Assembly (NCBI GenBank): GCA_946811695.1
Contig: OX328132.1
Location: forward strand, 123,468,406 to 123,532,405
Source: Gonocerus acuteangulatus
Lineage: Eukaryota > Arthropoda > Insecta > Hemiptera > Coreidae
Length of the DNA stretch: 64,000 nt
Direction: 5' to 3'
Shown: piece by piece, positions 10,879 through 22,345 of the stretch
How the letters are laid out: each line of letters starts with the position of its first letter
Numbering within the stretch: the stretch's first letter is position 1
Position numbers and translations under genes: made by a program
The notes under the pieces: generated by a model
Databases searched by the model: none
What the model was told of the DNA's origin: nothing
What the model saw: the letters and a program-made list of their open reading frames with translations, nothing else

Positions 10879-11128
10879 TGATAGCAATGTCGTTCTCCTT
10901 GAACTTTTCGAAGAATGTTTACTCTATAATAATATCTTAAAGCTCGAGACATTTTGTCATAATTCATAGACAAGTGGTTTTTCTGAATTCCCCAAAGTTT
11001 AGCTAGTCCTGGTGGATCTACAATTTTGAAGACTCCAGCATCTCTATTTTTCCATGCAATATATGATGTGTAACGTTGTAAGGGATCATTTAATAATTGT
11101 TGAAGAAAATCCCAAAGTAAACGACCAT
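10879..11128 (-). CDS. aop: aop exon 6: ETS DNA-binding domain
   Basis: The 250 bp exon has acceptor TTAATTTCAG (phase 1 in) and donor CA|GTAAGA (phase 2 out). The translation starts NGRLLWDFLQQLLNDPLQRY, continues with SYIAWKNRDAGVFKIVDPPG, then LAKLWGIQKNHLSMNYDKMS and RALRYYYRVNILRKVQGERH. This is a complete winged helix-turn-helix ETS core including recognition helix 3, with the two arginines in SRALR that contact GGA. The sequence is nearly identical to the fly Yan ETS domain and distinguishes this gene from Pointed, Ets97D and other ETS paralogues. It is the decisive evidence for the gene assignment. Confidence 0.97.
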
Positions 11129-13097
11129 CTGAAATTAAAAAAAAAAAAAAATATCTATTTGGTATTCAAATTCTCTAGAGCAGAAAAATATATATATAAA
11201 TTTGTATGGAACAAGAATAATTAGAGAAGAAAGTCTTGATGGAATAATTTATTGTAAAACAGTATAAGGCCAGAGTTATAAACTAGATGTTCTTGTGGTC
11301 CAGTTTAGAATCAGAAACAGGTATTTTAAATATACAATGAAAGAAGATTGGGTAGTGATGACACAAAGAAATGTCTCTAAGAGAGCATTCTCTCTTAATC
11401 CTCCCTAGAAAAACATTATAAAATAATAGTGCATACTTTTAATAGAGGATTTTTTAAATGATTTATGAAATAAGTGAATTTTTTGTTTTTTAAATTTGAA
11501 ATATTTTATGAAAACAAGTTTCAAAAAATAGAATAAACCATGATTTTGTAAAATGAACATTTTTTTGTCCAAGTTTGAGCTACAAGACTTCATCGAGGAT
11601 AGAGATATGAGAAGGACAGAAGCCATCCAGAGATAAAGTAGTTTTTTACACTGGTCAAACAATGTCTCATCATATCCCAAACCTTAATAAAAGCTTGTGA
11701 CGCAAGCCAATGAAATTGTCAAATAGAAATTAATTTTCTATTTGAAGATACAATGTGACTGATGGAGCCAAAGTGGGACCCTTTACGAAAATTTATACTA
11801 TAACCACAAGAACCTCTGAAGAAAGAAGCCAAAGTCCAACTTCAAATATGGAGAATCGGCAAAGCAACTTAAGAAATAATTGTTTAGAAAATATATTTTT
11901 ATTTATCATCTGTGACCAGACAACGAGAAATTTAAGTCCATAATCACTTCAGACACAATAAAATAAAATCATTTTGTTGTCTGGGAGAATTAGCCATGCT
12001 GGGTGCTCTTAATCCCTGGTGACTAGTTTGATTTATTTGTAATATTGGGTGTATAATTTTTTTTTTTATTTTTTTTTATAGCTAAATTCAGAGAAATTGG
12101 AAGAATGTATTTAATTTAAAACATTTTCCATTGTAAGCTACAAACTTTCACCATCTTTCAAGTAGCATACAAATTCCTTGTCTTTTGATACAATCCAAGA
12201 ACCAGCCCAAATTTTTACTTCTTTGTTTAAAGTGGAGTGCTGCTCTGCCAAGCCATGATGATGGGGCAGGATATCTCATTGAAGCATCTCCAAAGTTTTC
12301 CACTGTGTTCATTGTTACTGCTGTCAAAATTGATACTTTTAAAATGCCGGAACTAGTATTCACATATATGCTTCATTCAGCAATCGATGTTAATCATCTG
12401 CACTTTTCTTCAAATTAAAAAAAAAATAAAAAGGTGCTTCAGTTAATTTTAAACCTATTGGACAATCTGGATTGTAGCATATTTAATCAGCTTTCCTTTG
12501 TTATAGAACGGCCATGTTGCTAGGACGCAGGGTTTCTGAGATATAAGTGTAAACCTGAAAAATGGGACCTTCTAAACCCCCCTTCCCCCATGCACAAAGG
12601 CTATAGGCGGGACTTTTGATATGTTGACCTCCTAACTAGCCAAAACAAAGTTATGAAATCAAAAATTGTGTTCCAAACATTTCCATCTATAACTCTTAGT
12701 TGCCTGGACTATTAGTAGCTAAATTTCAGATTTCACAATGAACAAAAAATTATTTTTACGTTTGAAGGAAAATACATAAAATAGCAAAGTAATATATATT
12801 ATTGAAGGGAATGCAATACCCTACAACCCTATAACTGTTATTTATTTTTTGGGTGCATCGTTGAAGAGTTATCCGGTCAAAACGGGGAAAAAATATGCGG
12901 TAAAAGTGTTTTTCCCGACAGACTTTCAAGAGCGCATATTTCGAAAACTAAAGATATCTCGAAAAACTTTATTCAAAAATTTCAAGTCAAAAATTTTGTT
13001 CCAAAAATTTCCATCTATAGCTGTTTTTAAACATTCGTTGCCTGCATTGTATATAAGCTTTCAATTTTACCTTCAATGATGTAGATATTTTACTTAC
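11129..13097 (-). other. aop intron 5
   Basis: About 2 kb of AT-rich intron. Two related stretches (about 12640-12730 and 12940-13055, sharing TTCCATCTATA with flanking similarity) form a degenerate direct repeat. The short reading frames here have no family signature. Confidence 0.75.
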
Positions 13098-13271
13098 TTG
13101 TATTAGGTTCAGAAATATTGTCAGATGGAAAGAACACTTGGGGCTTAACGTTAATAGGTGATTGTGGGGTAGGGCTTGAGAGTGCATTCTGCACAGTGGG
13201 GCTATTAGGTTCTTCCTCAGAATCAGATAAAGTACTGCCAGAACTACCACTTTGTCCTCCAGAAGGTTGAA
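13098..13271 (-). CDS. aop: aop exon 5: acidic/Ser-Pro linker leading into ETS
   Basis: The acceptor TTTTCTTTTTATAG and donor A|GTAAGTA are strong; the exon is 174 bp and phase 1 on both sides. It encodes VQPSGGQSGSSGSTLSDSEE, then EPNSPTVQNALSSPTPQSPI, then VFFPSDNISEPNT. The last block corresponds to the FFP...SEPNT that immediately precedes the ETS domain in fly Yan. NSP, SPTP and QSP are proline-directed phosphorylation sites of the kind used by MAPK on Yan. Confidence 0.92.
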
Positions 13272-14762
13272 CTATAAAAAGAAAAATGTAAATAATCTGC
13301 CAATATTCTGTACACAAAGATGTTTAATAAGAAATCTAATAATATTATAGACAATCGAAATATTTTCAACCAACTCATGTAATGAAATCACTTCAATGCA
13401 TCATCAATGCAAGGTTAACAATTATTCAAGTGCCTATATTAGAAGATAAGATGTCTCTGTAGTTATCCTACTCAATTTCAATTAGCACATTTCTGTATAG
13501 TATAGAGGAGATATTCAAAAGTAGAGAATATTAATAATTTATGAGGACGTCAGTCAAAAGAAGGAAGATAAAAGATTAAGTAACATTGCTAAAGTTTTGG
13601 AAACATTTCATTATTTTTACCAAGGCCTTTTTAAAAAGATAGACAATGGTGTTTTGAGCATTTCATTAATAATAGACTATTATTATTATTGTAGTATTTG
13701 ATGAAGGGAATATCATCGATACAAATACCAAGTATCGAAAGTGAAAAAACGTATTTTTCATTTTCAATCTCTACTGATTGCTGTTGGACTGATGTTTGTT
13801 GTTGGAAACTCTCCAAAATGAAAGAAAAATGATTATCAATTATTGAAAAGTAACGCATTAAGTCTAATTAAAATATATAATAAGATAACATTTACATAAA
13901 GTCATCTATGAGATACCAAACCACTTTTCACATACGATACTTTGCATTTTTACCAACGATATTTGGAAATCATATGCCAAGAAAATATGCAAATATCAGG
14001 ATTTGGCCATAGAGCTGAAATGTATAATGTTCATTCGACAATGGTAAGAGCTCTTATTATCTTAACCAATCCAGCAAAATGTATCTATTCCAGAAAACTG
14101 AAGAGGACACTACCGAAATAGATTATTTACAGATGGAGAAATTAATTGTAGTTGTCTAAAATATGTTTAGATTAAAAACTGTTCAATACACAATTTTTTC
14201 CTCCACATCAATTATTTTTATGTATATACCATGGTGGCTCGTACAAGTTTGATTTAATATTTTGAATTTTCTTTAGTCACAGAATTACAAATTCGACAAC
14301 TTCTTTTATAAACCAAGTTTGTAGCTTGCACCCAGGAGGACAAAGAGAGGGAAGGATAGAAAGGAGAGAGGACAGGTATGTAAGAAGGAGCTATTGTTTT
14401 TACATTGCATTGGCTCCAATGATCATTATTGTCGGGCCATCTACTGGCTGTTAAACTTTCTAAACACCCAAGGTAAAGTGATACTTATGAGCCTATCACT
14501 GAAAAAAGCCAACACATACAAAGGTTGGTTATACATATAATAATGAAATTGGGTTTTCCAGTCTTCAACTATAGTCTAATAAAAAAATTGACTAACTGTT
14601 TGTATACCAAAAAGAAATAAATAAGAGTATGATATTTCATGATACATGGAGATATTGAACCCTCTTTTCAATGGTACTAGTGATTTATTTTTGAAGAATG
14701 TAGGTCAGGATCAACACTTTCTACTGTCCACTGACATGAACAGACATTACTTATGAGATGAC

Positions 14763-14817
<55 letters not shown>

Positions 14818-15028
14818 TTTGTTTTAGATTTTGCTTCACTGGGAATTTCATGTGTTTGAGATGCGGCTTCTTTCTCCAGCGGTTTTGGGACCCGGTTCTT
14901 TTGTGAGGGAAAGATTCCCTTACTAACCAGCAAGAATTAATGACAGCCAGAAGAAGCCAGAGAGGAATCTGGCAAATATCGCACAAAAAGTAGGAGAATG
15001 ACCGCTGGAGAAAGAAGCTGCATCACAA

Positions 15029-15112
<84 letters not shown>

Positions 15113-15836
15113 TTGATATAATTCTGATAGATGTTTCTTCGCTGGGGAGTAGACTCTTTTAGAACGACATTCGTTAGGTATGTTGCATTGTTGCACAATT
15201 GTGTGTATAATTTTAAGTAGTTTCATGACACTTGGACACACTAGACCTCCACAATCTTGGCTGGGGATATGGCATTATCCAGCATTTTTTTTTCACTGTT
15301 AAAAAACCAACCGCTGGAGAATGCTGCCATATCAATAACAATAACTTAATATAAAGGTTAAGAGTAATCTTTATAAGACACAAGATAAATGGTATCTTTT
15401 AATAGTATTTTTCATTAACTTTATCAGTTCTATCATTTACACGTGAGAAATAAAAAAAACAATATTTTTTCTACAGTGTTCATCATGTTCTAAGCCACTG
15501 TAATTAGGACATTACTCTTCCAATTTACTCATTACAGTTTTGGTTAATGGGTTTCATTTTAATGAAAATTTAGTTCAACAACTGTTACCATTGGAAGCGT
15601 GCTGGATTAACTTATTATTATTTTGTTATTTTTCTGAATTGTGTCCGAATTCATATAATTTTGTTTCAATAATTGCTTCTCATGTAGAAGAAAAATTTCT
15701 TAATTAGGCTTTCCAGGGTCTTAAAAAAAGTCCATAAATTAGTCATGACATTCCTGTGGAAGTAGTTCTATAACGCAAAATACAGATGTTTCTAGGAAAT
15801 AATGCTAAGTGTACCACTTGAATTACTGCATTTTAC
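13272..15836 (-). other. aop intron 4, with two microsatellites and a foldback-like repeat
   Basis: The intron joins exon 4 (phase 1) to exon 5 (phase 1). It holds the microsatellite-bearing repeat at about 14766-15160. A Gln-rich minus-strand frame near 13807-13700 was considered as an exon and rejected (see rejected list). Confidence 0.8.
14766..15160. repeat. Repeat carrying (AT)n/(GT)n tracts at both ends, copy 1
   Basis: An (AT)n(GT)n tract (14766-14817), a unique core, then (CA)n(AT)n (15029-15108). The core carries complementary blocks GGCTTCTTTCTCCAGCGGT (14862-14885) and ACCGCTGGAGAAAGAAGC (15001-15019), so it can fold back. Outside each tract lies a TTCGCTGGG-type block. The same arrangement occurs at 32440-32840, including GCCAGAGAGGAATC and CCGCTGGAGAAAG, so the microsatellites are part of a dispersed element rather than independent expansions. 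Confidence 0.75.
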
Positions 15837-16021
15837 CTGGAGTTTTCTTTGGGTCCATATTCTTATTATTGGATTGAACCTCTTCCTGTTTAAACATAAT
15901 GTCATCTGTAGAACAAGGAGCAGTAGAGGCCAAGTGCCGAATATCCCTCTGAACAGGGGTGTCACCTACATAAGAATCAGGAGGAACAAATGCATCCATT
16001 AGCACTTCTCCAGAAGTTTGT
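15837..16021 (-). CDS. aop: aop exon 4: linker with SUMO-type site (phase conflict with exon 3)
   Basis: The 185 bp exon has acceptor TTTTTTATAACATAAG and donor CCAG|GTAAAA. It reads QTSGEVLMDAFVPPDSYVGD, then TPVQRDIRHLASTAPCSTDD, then IMFKQEEVQSNNKNMDPKKT. FKQEE fits the consensus for SUMO conjugation (hydrophobic-K-x-E), which is known to support repression in ETV6/Yan. Its outgoing phase (1) fits exon 5 perfectly, giving KKTP-VQPSGG. Its incoming phase is 2, whereas exon 3 ends in phase 1. Either a small exon of length 3n+1 between 16022 and 17195 is missing from this model, or exon 4 belongs to an alternative transcript. Confidence 0.75.
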
Positions 16022-17195
16022 CTTATGTTATAAAAAATAAAAATAAAGAAATCAAAACTTTAGGCTGACAGTTGAGTTATTTTGAACAGAAAGAAGTTCA
16101 TTTTCCATAGAGTTAGAAAAGAGAAAACAAAATACAACAGGGAATAATTCAAAATAGAAAGATATTGGAAAGAATTAGATAAGCACTCTTTATCCAAACT
16201 ATGGAGCTCCATAAATAACTATATTATTAATATCATACAGGAGAGCTACTAATGGTTTTGGTAATTTTCATTGAGTTTAATACATTTTTGAAGAGGGTTT
16301 ATGTAATACAGAACCTCTATTTTAAATATTTAGGGGGTTTAATGATCTGTTCATTGTATAATATGACCTGAATAGTGAATGACATCGAATATCTCTGGAA
16401 TTCATAGGAAGTCTAACATCAAATGTTTTCCTAATTATATTTTTATTTTATTTTAGGTTATTTGCATGTAGAAGAGAGACTTTTGTGGTTCTACTTTATA
16501 TTAATTAAGGAATGGACTTATTAATTAAGCCTGAAGAGTAGTAGTTGAAGACTGGAATCACCTTGTACATTCCCTCCCATAGGAAAAGAGTAAATATCAA
16601 GAAAAAAAAAATTATCAGAACATTTTACCACATTAGCACATCAGGTATAATAGGTAAAACTTATAATTAGAACTGAGATTAAGACAAGAGGCTAGAAAAG
16701 TTTTTAAACAAAGTTTAATGCACTTTTTTATACAGCGAATTATCCTCAGGATATTTTTAAAAAATGTGTACTTAAAAAAAGAAGGAGAACGAAAAATAAT
16801 GAGGTAGGAAAAATAATAAGGAGTAGTTTATCATTGTAATTAAGCAATAAACATCAAATCAATGTCAAATATCCTGAGTCTCACAAAATCCTATTTGAGG
16901 TTACCAAAAAAAAAAAAAGTTTAACTTTGAAAATAATAAATAAAACTGACACAGTTTTCTTCAGAGATGAAATTATTCATTTTTTTTTCTTTTTTTGTAT
17001 GTTTTCTTTTACTTTTATAAACTGTATATTTACTAAATAAAAAGTACTTATAACATAAATATGTTTATATAAAAAGTTGCATATAAGATGTACTAAATGT
17101 GTATATAATTACTAAGTTAAATCAACTACATGTAATTTTATAGTTCCTTAGAATAAAATTATTTGATTTAGGTAAATAAAATGCCCAAAACTTAC
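16022..17195 (-). other. aop intron 3 region, may hide a small exon
   Basis: AT-rich, no repeat family recognised. The phase mismatch between exons 3 and 4 predicts an undetected exon of length 3n+1 here; several weak acceptor/donor pairs exist but none is convincing by eye. Confidence 0.5.
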
Positions 17196-17483
17196 AAGAT
17201 GAATTGTAAGAGTTATTTACAGCTGTTGTATTTTGATCAGGTTGGCGAGGTGACCCTTGACTGTCAAGAGATGGAGCTGGACTCAATGTAACAGAATTCT
17301 GAGACCCTGGAAACTCAATTGCTGGAGGCATATTCCAGGTAGGGGTTAAAGGAAAATGAGGAGTAATTGGTGATGAAGGCAATCTTCCTCGCATTAACAT
17401 ATGGAGAACATTGTGTAAAACATCACCACATCCCGGGCTCCTCTCGTTCAAATCAGACTTCGTAAGTAAGCACAATGCTTTGC
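17196..17483 (-). CDS. aop: aop exon 3: C-terminal half of SAM/Pointed domain and linker
   Basis: The 288 bp exon has acceptor TTATTTCACAG and donor T|GTAAGTTTT, with phase 1 in and out. It starts GKALCLLTKSDLNERSPGCG, then DVLHNVLHMLMRG, the second half of the SAM/Pointed fold, including the helix 5 region that in Yan and TEL forms the polymer interface. The linker follows: PITPHFPLTPTWNMPPA and QNSVTLSPAPSLDSQGSP, the latter closely matching the Yan block around the MAPK-responsive serines (SP in PxSP context). Confidence 0.94.
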
Positions 17484-19307
17484 CTGTGAAATAAGAAATT
17501 ACGAGTCTGCATATTAATAATGCTAAAAACTTAAATATAACATATTAATTAACTGACTTCATTATCAAGATGTTTAACTAATTAACACTTGGGAACACAC
17601 GGTATCCAGTTGTTACGAAGAGGCAATTTCTGAGGGAAACCCGCTGTGATAGGAAAGAGTGCGGCAGCTCCCCTACTTCTAGTTGTTTTTATTATTGTCT
17701 TTGCCACCTCAATTTTAAATTATTACTCGGATAAGCCTGATTGAGCTCTATTTTTGCTTTATGGATGCACCGCGCGTCCCCAGGTAATTTTTTATATTTA
17801 TAGTTCTTTAAAATTGATGTGCCTGTTATGTTCTATTTGGTGCTTTATGCCTTATTTAATGCATGACAATGGCTGAAAGATCCATTTAAATATTTAAATT
17901 ATATTATTATCTCTCATATATCCCATGTCCACGTGTTCCTTGGGGCTCATGTGATCAATATTTTGTTTGTTATGTCAACAATGTCTTACAATAATATCTC
18001 CATTATTGACCATGAACTTAACAGCAGCACAACAGACCAAGAAGTAAATGAAGGAACTTAGATCCCGCATGAAACTTAGATAGAGGGATGTCATTCCATC
18101 TCCATCCGGGAAGAAACCTAAACGTTTGAGCCATGTGTAGCCTCAGAAAAAAAAAAAAAAAAGAAAAAAAAAAAGAAAAAAGAACATGCCTCTCCCAATA
18201 CGCTTGTAAGAATTGTGAGAAAATGATATGCTTTCTACAAACCACTTTTTATGTGATGTTATCAAGACATTCATCAATGATATAAAAAGAGAATAATTTT
18301 TGCGTGCTTCTCTGAACACCGAAGTTTCTATTTTTAGTTTCCTCATTTATCCTTTAGAAGATCGAATATTATTACTTGATAATAGTTCTGTTATTCTTTT
18401 GATCTCTTTAGTTTTTTTTTTCTGTGTATTTGTTCACTTCATTATTTTCATTCTCTTACAGATTTGACCTGTTTTTAGTTTCTTCATTATATTTTAGAAG
18501 ATCTAATATTATCATTTGATGATAGTTCTGTTGTTCTTTTGATCTCTTTAGTTTTTATGTTGTTCTTATTTGTTCACTTCATTATTTTCACCCACTTACT
18601 GATTTGATCTATTTTTAGTCGTCTCAAGATAACAGTTGACATTTTCTTACAAACTTTTTATATTTAGCAATACGTTTTCTACTCTTCAATTTTTATTTAA
18701 TAATTAATTTCAATATAAAAAAAACATTTATTATTTATTGCATGTGTCTTAATTAAAAAAAAAAAAAAAAAATACAATAAGACTCAATTTGGTACCCTTA
18801 CAAGAATTATACGATTTTTTTTTTTTAATTTGGCTCAATTAAACATTATTCCAATGTGATAAATTCCATTAATAACATTTAAAAAATATGATATTAGTTC
18901 AAAACAAAACTATTTTAATAATTGAGTTTATATTAATTGAACTTAAACCCTTGTTGTTCCTGTGTGTGAAGAGGAGCGCATGCTCCCAAGGGTTGAAAAG
19001 AAAAATTATTCCAACATGTAATGTGTAATATGATATAAGAAGCAACAGTCATGTCTATGGTTTATAGTGCTTAATGTTTCTACAAAAATTATTAATGTAA
19101 TAAAGAAATTCATTTTGACTTTTACTTTAAGGGACAAGAAGTTGTCCATATTTATAAGCTATCTAAGTTGCGTAAATTAATCAAAATTTAGTAAAATATG
19201 TAAATTAAAAAAAAAAAAAGTTAAAGCACTTTGATTTGGAGAAAGATGGTGAAACCACTTAACAAACATGTCCCCTGTTTCCATAAATTACTGAAGAGCA
19301 ATATTAC
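17484..19307 (-). other. aop intron 2, with a 126 bp direct duplication
   Basis: It contains a two-copy direct repeat at about 18334-18620 (period about 126 bp, shared GATCTCTTTAGTTTTT and TTGTTCACTTCATTATTTTC), plus poly(A)/(T) runs near 18150 and 18755. No coding signal. Confidence 0.75.
18334..18620. repeat. Two-copy direct tandem repeat, about 126 bp
   Basis: Each copy contains TTTAGAAGAT, then GATAGTTCTGTTNTTCTTTT, then GATCTCTTTAGTTTTT and TTGTTCACTTCATTATTTTC in the same order. Confidence 0.75.
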
Positions 19308-19415
19308 CATTCATCTGAAAGAATTCCATATCAAATCGGGGCAAATCGAATTCATATTCACACCAGCGAAGAAATGACACAACATCTTCCCTAGACCATA
19401 ACCTCGGATCACTGG
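19308..19415 (-). CDS. aop: aop exon 2: N-terminal half of SAM/Pointed domain
   Basis: The 108 bp exon has acceptor TTAATTGTTACAG and donor ATG|GTAATA, phase 1 on both sides. It encodes ASDPRLWSREDVVSFLRWCE, then YEFDLPRFDMEFFQMN. SDPRLWSREDV and the final FQMN-G are signature elements of the Yan/ETV6 Pointed domain, and the domain continues in exon 3 (GKALCLLT). The domain mediates head-to-tail polymerisation, which is required for repression by this family. Confidence 0.95.
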
Positions 19416-19830
19416 CTGTAACAATTAAAAAGAAAAGTAGAAGTTAAAGGCCTTTTATAAATATTAATCTAACAAAATGTATTTAAACTGATTAATAGTT
19501 GGTATAAATATAGATTGGGTTGGATTAATGTTCAGGTTCCCCTCAGGAAAAAGTACCTTGACCTAAAAAGTCTAATGTACCCCTGCTGAATTACTAGGTC
19601 AAAAATAACCAAGTGATTTAGCAAATCAGAAGATTCGTAAAAGAAACTGTTATTAATAATAGTTTTACTGGTGAATCTTTTGGGGTGTCAAAAGCCCCAG
19701 GATCCGTTATTTTTACACATCTAAAGTGATGAAATCTTCTTCTTTATATGCCATGCAGTCGCAGATAATATGAAGAGGAATTACCTCCTCATTTTGACCA
19801 GGCCCAAGAAGCGAAAATGTTTATTCAAAG

Positions 19831-20288
19831 GTAGAAATTGTCAGGGTTCGGTTGTTGTGTCTTAATAAAACTACATTTTTTATGTGAAAATGGGTTTTAT
19901 TGTTTGCCAACGTTTCAGCATGAAATTCAAGCCTTCATAAGGGCTGTAAAACAAGTAGACATATATACAACACATACATATATATATATAAACATGGAGG
20001 GCGGTGAACACTAGAACAACCCTCCATCCCTTGATCCTTTACTACCACCCTCAACTTAATGGGTGGCCTTGACTAAATTAACCTTGATCAAACACAGAAA
20101 TGATTACACATCCGTGAGGCATAGTTCTTCTTCTTCTCATCGGTAGGCTTATTTTAATCTTGTACTTGCTAATATTATATCTGCATACATGTTAAACATC
20201 TAGTTCTTAAACCAGTATTGATCTAGCTCTAATTTAAGCCCTAGCTATAGCACACACTAACTGTGTAATGTTTTTCTGTTTTTTTTTT

Positions 20289-20354
<66 letters not shown>

Positions 20355-20389
20355 TAGATATATATATATATATATATATATATGTAGAT

Positions 20390-20432
<43 letters not shown>

Positions 20433-20595
20433 TATATATATATATGTGTTAGTATTAACCCTGTCCTACTTGTTTTACAGCCCTTATTGAATTTCAAACT
20501 GAAATGTCGGTTAACAAAATAAAATTCATTTTCCTATAAAAAATGTAGTTTTATTAAGACACGACCAAACCCTGACAATTTCTACCTTCACATCA
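19831..20595. repeat. Foldback element with arms of about 135 bp around an (AT)n tract
   Basis: The left arm (19831-19966) contains AGAAATTGTCAGGGTTCGGT, TGTCTTAATAAAACTACATT and GGGCTGTAAAACAAGTAG. The right arm (about 20462-20595) contains the same blocks on the opposite strand in mirrored order. Between them lie unique sequence and the 20290-20452 AT tract. AACGTTTCAGCATGAAATTC in the left arm is a degenerate version of the hammerhead-like motif reported in the findings. Confidence 0.8.
20290..20452. repeat. Long (AT)n / (AGAT) microsatellite
   Basis: About 160 bp of AT repeats interrupted by a few GATAGATA units. It produces only an Ile/Tyr microsatellite reading frame. Confidence 0.95.
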
Positions 20596-21183
20596 CCAAC
20601 GGTCAACGATCTCCTCTCAATGAAAATGTTTATTCATTCTAGCATAGCCTGTGTAAATGGTAACCACTTCTTTCATTGCCTTCCCTTGGGGAGAGAAAAG
20701 AAGATAGAGCATAAATCAGTGAATAATGCTTAATGGTTCATTCATTCGCACACATAAACATGAGCAGAAACGTTAAAATACATGTAAACCAATATTCCTT
20801 TATAAACAATATAGGCATTCTTTGGCAATTTTCGTGATATACTGTGATTGTTATCCATTTTGAGCAAAATGTTGGCAATATATGTATGTTTTCAATTTCT
20901 TATCTGTTTCTTTGTTCTTCCAAACTATCTACCCGTCAATCAACCAAGAACCTTCTAAAGCTACTAACTTATATGCCAGCTGTTCTAGTATTCAAATGGT
21001 AACGAGTGTGCACTTCTTGAATAGAAGAGCTCCTGAAGGAGTGCCATGATATAAGGTAAGAAACATGTCTGGCATAGGTAGAAATAAAATGGTTGAGAAA
21101 CAAATGGGTAATAAATGTCCCCGACCTCCAAAAGATGTTGCTACCCTTGTTTTACTAAAATATGTATTTTATTATTAAATGCG

Positions 21184-21217
<34 letters not shown>

Positions 21218-21508
21218 AATTAACTACTGAGGCTAACAGAGACAAAAAGCTGTTCAAAGGAGAGAAACATACGCTTTCAAATGTTAAGCAACAATTTATC
21301 AGAATGAGCTGCCTATAACAAAAATTGTGTAATAATCTTACAGAAGTTGTATATACACACATACAAACTTGAACCACTATTATTTTCGTGAGCTATCTGG
21401 TCTGAAACCTATACATTTCCTCCCTATGGAGGAAACGTGCCAAAAACATTGAATTTAGGTCACCACACATAAAATACATTTAAAGTAAGAAGATCTATTT
21501 ACACTCAC

Positions 21509-21686
21509 CTAATGAGGTTGGTAAGAGTGTCCTGAAATCCAGAAATGGATAAGGCCCATGTTGAGTCTGAAATCCCATTGGGTACCTCCACAATATGTCT
21601 GATGGATTGAAAAGGTTTACACGCTCCATGGTAGCAGGCCCACTACGGTTCCCACTTAGCTGAACCAGTTTCATAGCAAACCAAGC
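21509..21686 (-). CDS. aop: aop exon 1 (first recognised): N-terminus
   Basis: The acceptor TTTATTTCAG lies at 21687-21696, so the exon is internal and an upstream (probably 5' UTR) exon exists outside the recognised region. The frame is open from the acceptor (AWFA-M). The start chosen is ATG at 21674-21672 because MKLVQLSGN aligns with the MKMLPVQLS-like start of fly Yan. Further features are NLFNPSDILWRYP (compare SDVLWR in Yan) and FRTLLPTSLA leading into the SAM domain. Donor G|GTGAGTG, phase 1. An earlier start in an upstream exon cannot be excluded. Confidence 0.88.
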
Positions 21687-21689
21687 CTG

Positions 21690-22165
21690 AAATAAAAAAA
21701 AATAAAGATTACTAATAGGATTGTATAGTAACACAGTTAGTAAATATGTAGTAAGAGACGAGCTCCAGTTTGTAATAATAAATGTTTGCAATCTTTTGAC
21801 AACATATTTTATTTGATATGACTAATATGTTTCTTCTAGATTTTCATTTTAACATCTGAAACTAAGCAGCTGATGCTCCACCAGCAAATGATCTCAGCTT
21901 GGCGATTAGGTTTAGCTAGTGTGAGTGCTCCAGAAAATGCGTCAGGTGGGAGTCATAGGGTAGGCCGGACATTCATTAATATCTCCGTTTCTACTGGTCT
22001 AAGGCTATTGCTCTTTTTTTTTCTTTTCTTTTTTTTTTTTTTTTAAAGCTTTCGTGGAAAATGTAAGTAGATGTAAACACGACAGTACCCTAAGCGGAAA
22101 TGACCCAATTTAAGCACCGATTTCTCCGAATAAGGTCGCTCTATCAAAAATTACATAAGAACCGT
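21690..22165. other. Upstream of aop exon 1: no gene seen
   Basis: Intron or 5' region of aop on the minus strand. A T-rich run lies at about 22013-22044. Nothing else recognisable. Confidence 0.5.
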
Positions 22166-22171
22166 ATTTGG

Positions 22172-22345
22172 ATCTCGCCGTGGTCAAGTGGCTAACGTCT
22201 TAGATTCTCATGCAGGAGATGGTGGGTTCGAGCCCCACCGGCAGGAATTTTCTCATCTCATGGCTAATTGAGAATATTCCTCGCTGCACCATGCTTGTCG
22301 GCGCTAATGGCCCGATTTTGAATAGATGCTTTACAGAAGCTACGA
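22172..22345 (+). mobile_element. SINE-A copy 1 (tRNA-derived)
   Basis: The head resembles a tRNA gene: an A box in CCGTGGTCAAGTGGCTAACG and a B box GGTTCGAGCCCC about 40 bp later. It is followed by the family-specific body (GGCAGGAATTTTCTCATCTC, CTGCACCATG, TGTCGGCGCTAATGGCC). No long A-tail remains. The family shows RNA polymerase III promoter boxes but no coding capacity. It is not a functional tRNA. Confidence 0.8.

Larger units (their letters stand above)
19416..21508 (-). other. aop intron 1, with a foldback repeat and long AT microsatellite
   Basis: The intron contains the inverted repeat 19831-20595 with its (AT)n core. The rest shows no feature apart from a poly(A) run at 21185-21213. 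Confidence 0.8.
7737..21686 (-). other. aop: aop/Yan (ETV6-like) ETS repressor gene, coding extent
   Basis: Seven coding exons on the minus strand encode an orthologue of Drosophila anterior open (Yan) and vertebrate ETV6. The family member is a nuclear ETS-domain repressor that polymerises through its SAM/Pointed domain, binds GGAA/T sites and is exported and degraded after Ras/MAPK phosphorylation. Seen: MKLVQLSG near the start and SDILWR, a SAM domain beginning SDPRLWSREDV, the linker block NSVTLSPAPSLDSQ, SEPNTNGRLLWDFLQQLL entering the ETS domain, and the tail FLRNPSELKNIKHISLLR. All of these align in order with Yan. The order and phases are consistent (1,1,1,?,1,1,2) except between exons 3 and 4. 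With all seven exons the protein would be roughly 515 residues plus any missing exon, shorter than fly Yan mainly in its low-complexity linkers. A splice acceptor before the first exon means 5' exon(s) lie further upstream. Proline-directed sites (SP/TP) are frequent in the linker, consistent with MAPK control. Confidence 0.95.

Noticed and set aside
13700..13810. Gln-rich minus-strand frame (SFQQQTSVQQQS) as an additional aop exon
   Set aside because: Exons 4 and 5 already join in perfect phase. The Gln frame itself does not fit either neighbour's phase, and the only phase-compatible choice is a 36 nt cassette in another frame with a weak donor (CA|GTAGAG).
16022..17195. Specific micro-exons to repair the exon 3/4 phase (for example 10, 7 or 31 nt candidates near 16240, 16640 and 17030)
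   Set aside because: Each has either a poor polypyrimidine tract, a weak donor or creates a stop; with so many AT-rich AG/GT pairs such matches occur by chance.
22172..22260. Genuine tRNA gene (also considered at 36150, 46582 and 60794)
   Set aside because: A and B boxes are present, but acceptor and anticodon stems do not close, no plausible anticodon loop is seen, and a constant SINE body follows each.
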